From positions 3,297-40,166 of the forward strand of contig JAFLUD010000009.1 of assembly GCA_022508965.1 (NCBI GenBank): a stretch of 36,870 nucleotides of DNA. Reading direction: 5' to 3'. This stretch comes from Oscillospiraceae bacterium. GTDB taxonomy: Bacteria > Bacillota > Clostridia > Oscillospirales > Ruminococcaceae. A program made the translations under genes and the position numbers. Shown piece by piece: positions 7,717-13,501 of the stretch (the first letter of the stretch is position 1; each line of letters starts with the position of its first letter). The notes beneath the pieces were generated by a model. It saw only the letters and a program-made list of their open reading frames with translations, searched no databases and was not told the origin of the DNA.

Positions 7717-8906
7717 CAATCCAAAAACACTGTTTCCTCTCCGTACTTAAAGCGTTTCATCTCGGTTTTAGAGATAGCCTCGTCTATCATGGAATCGAAG
7801 TCATACGCTCCCTCCGCCGCGAGAATATCCTCAAACTTCGGACGTGTGCGCGGGTGCTTCGGAGAGAACACCGTACAGCAGTCCTCGTAGGGGAGGATTG
7901 ACGTTTCAAAGGTCCCGATCCTGCGCGATATCTCGGTGATCTCAATCTTATCCATTCCGATGACCGGTCGGAACACAGGAAACTCAGCCGCCGCGTTCGT
8001 GCAGTACAGCGCGGGCAGCGTCTGCGAAGCGACCTGCGCTAAGCTCTCACCCGTGATGATAGCTCCGTAGCCGTCGCGCGAGCAGATCTTATTCGCGATC
8101 TTCACCATCATTCTCCGCATAAGCACCGTGAAATGCTCCTCGGGGCAGTTGTCGCGAAGCGCCTCCTGTATTTCTGTAAAGGGAACGCAGTAGAACCTGA
8201 TGTCTCCGCAGTATCCCGTCATCAGCTCGCAGAGCTTTTCTACCTTTAGCCGCGCGCGCTCAGAGGTGTACGGCGGACTCACATAGTGAATGCAGTCCAC
8301 GATCAGACCGCGCTTTGCCATCATATATCCGGCAACCGGCGAGTCAATACCGCCCGACAGCATCAGCAGAGCCTTTCCGCTGGAGCCTACGGGCATTCCT
8401 CCCGCGCCGATGATGCGTTCTGCGGAAAGATACGCGCCGTTGTCGCGGATCTCCAGCCGCACGGTAACATCGGGCGTATGTACGTCAACTCCGAGATGTG
8501 GGAACGCGTCCAGCACGGCGTCTCCGAGCCTTTGCTGAATTTCCGGAGACTTCATCGGAAAGCTCTTGTCCGAGCGCTTCGCCTCGACCTTAAATGTCTT
8601 AGCGGTATCAAGCGCGGATTTGAGATAGCTCAGATTTTCGGTAACTGTTTCAAAATCTTTTGGGAACACCGCGCATCGTTGTATAGCGCCGATGCCGAAC
8701 ACGCATTTGAGCGCTTCAACAGCCGCGTCAACATCGCCGTCGTCCAACGGCTCAATGTATATTGTGGACTGCCGCCTTGATAGCTGAAAGCTGCCCAGAT
8801 TTTTCAGGCGGCGTTTTATGTTTCGGGTCAGAATGTCCTCAAAGGTGCTTCTGTTCTCGCCCTTGAGAGCAATCTCCCCGTATTTCGCAAGAATAATTTC
8901 CTTCAT
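7716..8906 (-). CDS. thiI: tRNA 4-thiouridine synthase ThiI
   Basis: The 396-aa cytoplasmic enzyme adenylates U8 of tRNA and inserts sulfur to give s4U; it can also support thiamine thiazole synthesis. It has a ferredoxin-like N-terminus, a THUMP domain at about 60-165 and a PP-loop ATP pyrophosphatase SGGIDSP at 184-190. A Cys pair at 343-344 lies in YEDCCTVFSPKHP. There is no C-terminal rhodanese domain, as in most Firmicutes, so sulfur must come directly from a cysteine desulfurase, here the upstream gene. A GAGGTGA ribosome site precedes the ATG. The stop overlaps the pncC start by one base. Confidence 0.95.
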   Translation of the reverse strand: MKEIILAKYGEIALKGENRSTFEDILTRNIKRRLKNLGSFQLSRRQSTIYIEPLDDGDVDAAVEALKCVFGIGAIQRCAVFPKDFETVTENLSYLKSALDTAKTFKVEAKRSDKSFPMKSPEIQQRLGDAVLDAFPHLGVDVHTPDVTVRLEIRDNGAYLSAERIIGAGGMPVGSSGKALLMLSGGIDSPVAGYMMAKRGLIVDCIHYVSPPYTSERARLKVEKLCELMTGYCGDIRFYCVPFTEIQEALRDNCPEEHFTVLMRRMMVKIANKICSRDGYGAIITGESLAQVASQTLPALYCTNAAAEFPVFRPVIGMDKIEITEISRRIGTFETSILPYEDCCTVFSPKHPRTRPKFEDILAAEGAYDFDSMIDEAISKTEMKRFKYGEETVFLD

Positions 8907-8937
8907 CTCTTGGTCACCTCAAAAACCTTGTTTTAGG

Positions 8938-9062
8938 AAAAATCGGCATAGCACGCCGTTTGCTGCGTCAAACCTCCTAGCAAGGCATACAGCCTTGCGT
9001 CGTCGGCTTTCAGGGCGATTGCTTGCAATCGTTCGTGCAACCGACGCACTTTACCGATTTTT
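8938..9062. repeat. 125-bp MITE-like element between desulfurase and thiI
   Basis: Perfect 9-bp ends AAAAATCGG and CCGATTTTT bound a segment with several internal hairpins: GATTGCTTGCAATC, AAGGC/GCCTT, GTTTGCTGCGTCAAAC-like and GCGTCG/CGACGC. It begins 4 bases past the desulfurase stop and ends 31 bases before the thiI start, so it lies inside the presumed operon and would be transcribed. No second copy was found in the window. Confidence 0.6.
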
Positions 9063-9066
9063 TCTT

Positions 9067-10191
9067 TTAAAACCGGTTTTTTGAGGTTCCCCGTCTGACT
9101 CTTTCAATGGTTTTGGAAATTTTGTCGCACAGCGCGTCTATCTCGTCGGTAGTATTGTCCGCGCAAAAGGACACCCTCACCGCGCAGTCCGCGTCCTTGT
9201 CGGAGACGCCCAGCGCCTCCAGAACTCCGCTCTTCTTTCCCTTAGAGCACGCAGAACCGCTCGAAACGTAGATGCCGTCCTCCTCTAGCGAGTGTAGCAT
9301 GATCTCCGAACGCACCCCCCGAACGCTGAAGTTTACGATATTCGGAACGCACCTTTCGTCGGAGTTCAGCTTGATGTCCGAAAGCTCCGAAAGCCTTTTC
9401 AGCAGATGATTTTTGAGTTTGAGGAACCCCTCGTGGCTTCCGCGGTAGGCGTTTATTGCCGCCTCAAAGCCCGCGATAAGCTCGACAGGCTCGGTTCCCG
9501 AACGCAGATTGTGCTGCTGTCCGCCGCCTTTAAGAAGCGGGGGAATGATCTCGCCCTTTTTTATGAACAGCGCGCCTATCCCCTTTGAGGAATGGATCTT
9601 GTGCCCCGAAACGCTTATCAGATCGCCGTCCAGCGGCATTTTGAGAAAGCCCTGCACCGCGTCGATATGTACGGCGGTCTTGGGATTTTTGCGCTTTATC
9701 TGCTTGTATAAAAGCGGAACGTCCACGGCAAAGCCCGTTTCGTTGTTGACCGCCATAACAGACACGAGGGCGGTGTTTTCGTCAACGGCGTTTACGATCG
9801 CTTCAATAAAATCCGCGTGGTCTTTCGGAGCAAGCCTTACGACCTCAAAGCCGCGCTCGGCAAGCCCGTCAAGCGCCCTCGCAACGGACGGGTGCTCGAT
9901 AGCCGTGGAAACTATCCTGCGGCAGCGCGCACGCTCCGCCGCGCCGAATATAGCCATGTTGTTGCTCTCGGTAGCGCCCGATGTGAAAACGACCTCCCCG
10001 TCGAGAGGGGATTTAGTTCCCGAAAGCGCCGCCAGAACTGTCCGCTTAGCGCGCGAGAGTATCTGTAATGAGGCAGTCCCCATATTATGCAGGGAGCTTG
10101 CGTTCCCAAATTGGTTTTCCATAGCCTCGGCGACCGCTTTTCTGCATTCCAAGCAAGGCTTGGTCGTCGCGGCATTGTCCAGATATATCAT
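9067..10191 (-). CDS. Cysteine desulfurase (NifS/IscS family)
   Basis: The 374-aa PLP enzyme removes sulfur from cysteine as an enzyme persulfide. The N-terminus MIYLDNAATTKP is typical. His100 is in TAIEHPSV, the PLP lysine is K198 in SGHKIHSSKG, and the persulfide Cys is C315 in SSGSACSKGK on the long mobile loop, as in group I (IscS/NifS) enzymes. It heads the minus-strand operon, with thiI next, so it very likely supplies sulfur for tRNA thiolation; a role in Fe-S assembly cannot be excluded. No iscU or iscR is adjacent. A promoter lies at 10235-10263. Confidence 0.93.
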   Translation of the reverse strand: MIYLDNAATTKPCLECRKAVAEAMENQFGNASSLHNMGTASLQILSRAKRTVLAALSGTKSPLDGEVVFTSGATESNNMAIFGAAERARCRRIVSTAIEHPSVARALDGLAERGFEVVRLAPKDHADFIEAIVNAVDENTALVSVMAVNNETGFAVDVPLLYKQIKRKNPKTAVHIDAVQGFLKMPLDGDLISVSGHKIHSSKGIGALFIKKGEIIPPLLKGGGQQHNLRSGTEPVELIAGFEAAINAYRGSHEGFLKLKNHLLKRLSELSDIKLNSDERCVPNIVNFSVRGVRSEIMLHSLEEDGIYVSSGSACSKGKKSGVLEALGVSDKDADCAVRVSFCADNTTDEIDALCDKISKTIERVRRGTSKNRF

Positions 10192-10234
10192 TAAAATTCA
10201 CCCTGAATACCTATTTAATAGTTATACCTTCTCT

Positions 10235-10263
10235 ATTATACCACAAAATATATGATTTGACTA
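10235..10263 (-). promoter_or_regulatory. Sigma-A-type promoter of the desulfurase-thiI-sortase operon
   Basis: On the minus strand, TAGTCA (10263-10258) is followed by 17 bases and a perfect TATAAT (10240-10235). The -35 matches the consensus at 4 of 6 positions. The leader to the ATG at 10191 is about 37 bases. The phased GGTTACAA boxes begin about 58 bases upstream. Confidence 0.65.
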
Positions 10264-10320
10264 GAGTTTTTTTAAATTTTTCACAAATAATTCATAATAA
10301 ATTTCTCGAAAAAATCAAAA

Positions 10321-10382
10321 GGTTACAAAAGGGTTACAAAAAGGTTACAAAACGGTTACAATTTCACGAAATTTGGTTACAA
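10321..10382. promoter_or_regulatory. Five phased GGTTACAA / TTGTAACC boxes (OmpR/PhoB-family-like operator)
   Basis: The 8-mer GGTTACAA occurs exactly at 10321, 10332, 10343, 10354 and 10375, with intervals of 11, 11, 11 and 21 bases, so all boxes face the same side of the helix. Read on the minus strand the first four form TGTAAC-N5-TGTAAC units, which fits the TGTWAH-N5-TGTWAH consensus reported for WalR (YycF). An 11-bp direct-repeat period is typical of OmpR/PhoB-family response regulators. The array lies between divergent promoters (10263 minus and 10397 plus) and ends 14 bases before the plus-strand -35. Regulator identity is inference. Confidence 0.7.
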
Positions 10383-10396
10383 TGTTGTCATAATTA

Positions 10397-10425
10397 TTGA
10401 TTTTTGGGAATAGGGGTGCTAAAAT
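10397..10425 (+). promoter_or_regulatory. Sigma-A promoter downstream of the phased boxes
   Basis: TTGATT at 10397-10402, a 17-base spacer ending in TGC, and TAAAAT at 10420-10425. Transcription would start near 10432. No protein-coding gene follows closely; a candidate structured small RNA does. Confidence 0.65.
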
Positions 10426-10431
10426 ATAAAC

Positions 10432-10507
10432 AGAAGGAAAAAGCAAAATCAAATCCTCCAATCATAGCGCCAGGCGCCGTTCATTCCCCGAACGGCGCCT
10501 ATTCTGT
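10432..10507 (+). ncRNA. Candidate small regulatory RNA
   Basis: The expected transcript begins with an A-rich single-stranded segment containing UCCUCC (about 10454-10459), complementary to Shine-Dalgarno sequences. It then forms an 11-bp perfect hairpin, AGGCGCCGTTC (10472-10482) with GAACGGCGCCT (10490-10500), with the C-rich loop ATTCCCC. A flanking ACAGAA (10429-10434)/TTCTGT (10502-10507) pair could close the structure. C-rich loops and CCUCC motifs are typical of Gram-positive antisense sRNAs. There is no long T-run after the hairpin, so the 3' end is uncertain, and the region could instead be a long leader. Confidence 0.4.
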
Positions 10508-10512
10508 GTTCT

Positions 10513-10710
10513 GCCGGAAAAGCCTTCCGGCTTTTCCGGCAGGTTCTCCGCTTACGCGGAGGTCGGCACGGCTAACGCCCTGCCGAGCCGTCTTCACTGC
10601 GCGCCCAGCCGCTTCGCGTCTGTGCACTGCGTTCAGACAGAGGTTATTTTTCCGCGGGAGACCCGCGGAAAAATGCTGTTTAAATTATGTTTTCTTCGCA
10701 AAACGTTTTT
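10513..10710. repeat. GC-rich multi-hairpin intergenic element
   Basis: A series of strong hairpins occupies this noncoding stretch: GCCGGAAAAGCC/GGCTTTTCCGGC (10513-10540), CTCCGC/GCGGAG, CGGCA/TGCCG, and TTTTTCCGCGGG/CCCGCGGAAAAA (10647-10673, 12 bp perfect). It ends with TTTAAATTATGTT (10679-10691) followed by a GTTTT/AAAAC hairpin. The same order, CCGCGGA, TTTAAATTAYGTT, then a hairpin, is present at 31830-31869, suggesting a dispersed family. A TGTAACC box lies at 10713-10719. Confidence 0.5.
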
Positions 10711-10808
10711 TCTGTAACCAATTTCTCATAATGGCATAATATGTACTGTGAAACGGCAGCTCCACAGGGGAGTTAAAGGTTTCAACTGTACTTATAAGGA
10801 GGCACATT

Positions 10809-10952
10809 ATGTGTGGTTTTAACATGGGCGGCAACAGCTGCTGCTGGATCATCATTCTCATTCTCTTGCTCTCTTCTTGCTGCGGCAACAACTCGAGCGA
10901 CAACGGCTGCGGATGCGGCAACAACAACGGCTGCGGATGCGGCTGCAACTGA
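10809..10952 (+). CDS. Small cysteine-rich membrane peptide, 47 aa
   Basis: The ATG follows an AAGGAGG ribosome site at ideal spacing. The product has a short N-terminal part (MCGFNMGGNS), one hydrophobic helix beginning CCWIIILILL, a CC pair, and a tail of repeated NGCGCG units. Eleven of 47 residues are Cys. Small Gly/Asn/Cys-rich peptides of this shape are frequent hypothetical proteins in gut Clostridia. Function is unknown; surface or spore coat association, metal binding or antimicrobial activity are possible but unsupported. A strong terminator follows at 11003. A weak -10 (CATAAT, 10735-10740) lies upstream with a TGTAACC box over the -35 position. Confidence 0.75.
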   Translation: MCGFNMGGNSCCWIIILILLLSSCCGNNSSDNGCGCGNNNGCGCGCN

Positions 10953-11002
10953 TCCTTAGGAAGCCCGCGATGACGGGTGAGGGATAGTCCCCTAACAAGA
11001 AG

Positions 11003-11038
11003 GCGCCGCGGTCGGTAGACTGCGGCGCTGGTTTTTTT
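11003..11038 (+). terminator. Rho-independent terminator of the Cys-rich peptide gene
   Basis: GCGCCGCGGTC pairs with GACTGCGGCGC around a GGTA loop (one G-U pair), followed by TGG and seven T residues. It is 50 bases after the peptide stop. Confidence 0.88.
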
Positions 11039-11040
11039 GT

Positions 11041-11133
11041 GAGCGTGCGATATAGAAGTATTGCACCCTTCGAGCGTCTGTCTTTGGAAATGTTCTTCGT
11101 ACGGAACGAAAAACCCAAGGCGGCTCGCCTTAA
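11041..11133. repeat. 93-bp dispersed repeat, copy 1
   Basis: This aligns without gaps with 16841-16933. Bases 11071-11133 match at 46 of 63 positions, and the terminal 13 bases CGGCTCGCCTTAA are identical and part of an AAGGCG-GCT-CGCCTT hairpin. The left 30 bases match at 19 of 30. Its right end overlaps the stop codon of the 48-aa minus-strand gene. Both copies share an open minus-strand frame (KASRL..., H.QRQ.LE). Confidence 0.7.
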
Positions 11134-11276
11134 TCCTCGTCAAAATCGTCGTCGAGAACGTCCAAGTTCCATTGATCGAACACATTTGTTTTCCCGAGAA
11201 GGAAATAAGCAACTGCCGCTGCCGCGAGAGCCGCCAGAGTAATGATGCCCGAGATGATAACCAGTTTCTTTGTCAT
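11130..11276 (-). CDS. Small single-pass membrane protein, 48 aa
   Basis: The ATG at 11276 follows AAGGAGG on the minus strand, 25 bases after the terD stop, so the two are probably co-transcribed. The protein starts MTKKLVIISG, has one hydrophobic Ala/Ile-rich helix at about 5-27, then LGKTNVF and a strongly acidic tail ending DDDFDED. It could be a membrane anchor whose acidic tail meets a partner such as the Ca-binding TerD; that is speculation. The stop codon is supplied by the adjacent 93-bp repeat. Confidence 0.75.
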   Translation of the reverse strand: MTKKLVIISGIITLAALAAAAVAYFLLGKTNVFDQWNLDVLDDDFDED

Positions 11277-11301
11277 AATAATTCCTCCTTAAAAATGTAA
11301 T

Positions 11302-11892
11302 TTACTGGAATCTTGCAGCCATTTCGCCGATACCGTTGTCGGTGGTAGGCTGCCCGATAGCGCCGAATTTCCATTCGCCCTTATAGCGGTAGACCTCGCC
11401 GAAGATCATAGCGGTCTTGCCGTTATAGTTTTCGGAAAGATCGTACTTGCACAGCTCTGTTCCCTTATCCGCGTCAACGATGCGGATAAACGCGTTTTTG
11501 ATCATACCGAACTGCTGCTTGCGCTCGGTAGCCTGATAGATAGTCACCACGAAAACGATCTTGGAGTATTCCGCGGGGATCTTATCCAGCTGGACTATGA
11601 TCTGCTCGTCGTCGCCGTCGCCCTTGCCGGTGAGATTATCGCCGCAGTGACGGATAGCGCCGCTTTTGTGAGCCAGCTGACCGTAGTACACAACGTCGGT
11701 AGGACCGGCGAGCTTGCCGGTGCTTTCGGTAATGAGGATAGCCGAAGCGTCGCAGTCGATGTCCTGATGAGCCGAGAACAGCGAAAACTTCCGCGGAGCC
11801 TCGTCCCAGCCCAGACCAACGACCAGCGTTTTAAGACCCGCGTTGTCTTTGGTAAGGTCGACCTTTTGTCCTTTTTGAAGATTAACCGACAT
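11302..11892 (-). CDS. terD: TerD-family stress/tellurite-resistance protein
   Basis: The 196-aa cytoplasmic protein of the TerD family begins MSVNLQKGQKVDLTK and carries LVVGLGWDEA, DIDCDASAILI, GAIRHCGDN and GDGDDEQI, matching the conserved Ca-binding acidic loops. TerD proteins accompany tellurite, phage and envelope stress functions, but their biochemistry is incompletely known. The start was set at the ATG preceded by GGAGG (7-base spacing) rather than at an in-frame codon 25 residues upstream. Here it stands alone, without the usual terA/terC/terE neighbours, accompanied only by a 48-aa membrane protein. A promoter lies at 11939-11967. Confidence 0.92.
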   Translation of the reverse strand: MSVNLQKGQKVDLTKDNAGLKTLVVGLGWDEAPRKFSLFSAHQDIDCDASAILITESTGKLAGPTDVVYYGQLAHKSGAIRHCGDNLTGKGDGDDEQIIVQLDKIPAEYSKIVFVVTIYQATERKQQFGMIKNAFIRIVDADKGTELCKYDLSENYNGKTAMIFGEVYRYKGEWKFGAIGQPTTDNGIGEMAARFQ

Positions 11893-11938
11893 TTCAAGTC
11901 CTCCATAAAAATAATGCCATTTACAGGTGCCTGTATTT

Positions 11939-11967
11939 ATTATACAACATATTTTACCAAAATGCAA
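11939..11967 (-). promoter_or_regulatory. Sigma-A promoter of terD
   Basis: On the minus strand, TTGCAT (11967-11962), a 17-base spacer and TATAAT (11944-11939). It predicts a leader of about 40 bases. It diverges from the MATE gene promoter 47 bases away. Confidence 0.75.
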
Positions 11968-12013
11968 GAGGAAATAAAAATTCTTTATATTGAGAATATT
12001 CCGAAGAAATCTC

Positions 12014-12042
12014 TTGAAATTTGCCCGCCGTTGTGTTAGAAT
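12014..12042 (+). promoter_or_regulatory. Sigma-A promoter of the MATE-metH operon
   Basis: TTGAAA at 12014-12019, a 17-base spacer and TAGAAT at 12037-12042. Start of transcription near 12049 gives only about 22 bases of leader, too short for a SAM or cobalamin riboswitch. Confidence 0.75.
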
Positions 12043-12070
12043 ATAATGTGTATGTTTGGGAGGCGGTATT

Positions 12071-13489
12071 TTGAGAGACTTGACGCGCGGCAGGCCGATA
12101 AAGCTGATAATAACGTTTGCGCTGCCGATCCTGCTGGGAAGCCTGTTTCAGCAGGCGTACAGCCTGGCGGATATTATCATAATAGGGCAAAACCTCGGAA
12201 ACGATTCCATAGCGGCAGTGGGAGCCACCGCCCCCGTGGTATCGCTGCTGTTCAACATAATAAACGGGCTTGTAACGGGCTTCGCGATAGTAGTGGCGGA
12301 ATATTTCGGCGCGGATAACTACCCCGAGATGCGCCGAACGATAGCGCGGATGCTTGTTTTTTCGGGAACTATGGTAGCGCTTATGATACTCGGAGTGGTG
12401 ATATTCATAGAGCCGCTGCTGCACGCGCTTGACATAAGCGACGCGATCTTCAAGGAAGCGCAGGGTTATCTGCTGATAGTGGCGCTTGGGCTTGTGGTAA
12501 CGCTTTTGTACAATTTTGAAGCGGGAATACTCCGCGCCGTCGGCGACAGCGTTGTGCCGCTTGTTATTCTGGTGATCTCCACCGTGCTGAATATCGGTCT
12601 GGATATCCTGCTGGTACCCGTCCTGAAAATGGGAGTCGTCGGCGCGGCGCTCGCGACAGTCGCGGCGCAGGCGATCTCGGCGGCGGTATGCCTGGTTTAT
12701 CTGATAAAACGCCGCCCGATCCTTCTTGTCAAGAGAACCGACTTCGTGTTCACCGCCGAAAGCGCCTCTCGGCTGTTGGCGGCGGGCTTCGGAATGGCGC
12801 TGATGTATTCCATAGTGGACATAGGCTCGATAGTTCTCCAAAACGGAATAAACGGCTTCGGCGAGGATATAATCACCGCCCACACCGCCGCGCGGAAGAT
12901 ATTCAGCCTGACTATCATGCCGTTCTCGGCGGTCTGCGCCACGCTGGTCACATTTTGCTCGCAGAACCGCGGCGCGGGGAAGTACACGCGGATCCGTAAA
13001 GGGATCCGCGACGGCTTGCTTCTGATGCTCGGCTGGGCGACAATCGCGGTGCTGGTGGTATTCCTGGGCGGAAGATCACTCATCGGAATGATAGTCACCG
13101 ACATTGACACGCCCGAGGGTGCGGCGATAGTAGACACGGCGGTGCTGTATATGCGGTGGTCGGTGTCGTTTTATTACTGCCTGGCGGTGCTGCTGGGACT
13201 TCGCAGCTCGCTTCAGGGTTTGGGGAAAAGTCTCGTGCCGATAATCTGCAGCATCATAGAGCTGTCCTGGAAGATAGTGACGGTTGCGGTGATGATACCG
13301 CTGTTCGGCGGCAGCGAGAAGAGCGGCGCGGCAGGCAAAACGATAGAGGAAATAGGCGGCTATTTCGGAGTAGTGATCTCCGAGCCGATAATCTGGACGG
13401 TCTGCGCGGTGATGATAGCGGTCATAGCGATAGCAACGCTGCACAGGCTCCCGAGGGAGGACGAGCCTGCGGCAGCCGTACAGCAATAA
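12071..13489 (+). CDS. MATE-family multidrug/Na+ antiporter
   Basis: This is a 472-aa polytopic membrane protein with about 12 hydrophobic segments in two homologous halves. The N-terminus LRDLTRGRPIKLIITFALPILLGS and the QQAYSLAD and EYFGA motifs are typical of the NorM/DinF-like MATE family, which exports cationic drugs or metabolites using Na+ or H+. I chose the TTG at 12071 because GGGAGG lies 7 bases upstream; a TTG at 12056 would place that ribosome site inside the gene. metH starts 12 bases after its stop. The MATE substrate is unknown; linkage to methionine synthesis may be incidental. Confidence 0.9.
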   Translation: MRDLTRGRPIKLIITFALPILLGSLFQQAYSLADIIIIGQNLGNDSIAAVGATAPVVSLLFNIINGLVTGFAIVVAEYFGADNYPEMRRTIARMLVFSGTMVALMILGVVIFIEPLLHALDISDAIFKEAQGYLLIVALGLVVTLLYNFEAGILRAVGDSVVPLVILVISTVLNIGLDILLVPVLKMGVVGAALATVAAQAISAAVCLVYLIKRRPILLVKRTDFVFTAESASRLLAAGFGMALMYSIVDIGSIVLQNGINGFGEDIITAHTAARKIFSLTIMPFSAVCATLVTFCSQNRGAGKYTRIRKGIRDGLLLMLGWATIAVLVVFLGGRSLIGMIVTDIDTPEGAAIVDTAVLYMRWSVSFYYCLAVLLGLRSSLQGLGKSLVPIICSIIELSWKIVTVAVMIPLFGGSEKSGAAGKTIEEIGGYFGVVISEPIIWTVCAVMIAVIAIATLHRLPREDEPAAAVQQ

Positions 13490-13501
13490 AGGAGAAAACA
13501 A

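Noticed and set aside
10321-10382. CRISPR array or replication iterons
   Set aside because: The repeat unit is only 8 bp with 3-bp gaps, no spacers of 30 bp and no cas genes; no rep gene or DnaA boxes are near. An operator explains the phasing better.
10685-11212. Minus-strand frame of 175 residues across the Cys-rich peptide gene
   Set aside because: It crosses a strong terminator hairpin and the Cys-rich gene, and only the segment in the 93-bp repeat resembles anything else.
12056-12070. TTG at 12056 as MATE start
   Set aside because: It would put the only good ribosome site (GGGAGG) inside the gene; the TTG at 12071 fits that site.
12049-12071. SAM or cobalamin riboswitch for the metH operon
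   Set aside because: The promoter leaves only about 22 bases before the first gene, too short for any riboswitch, and no metH-specific leader exists in the 12-bp gap.
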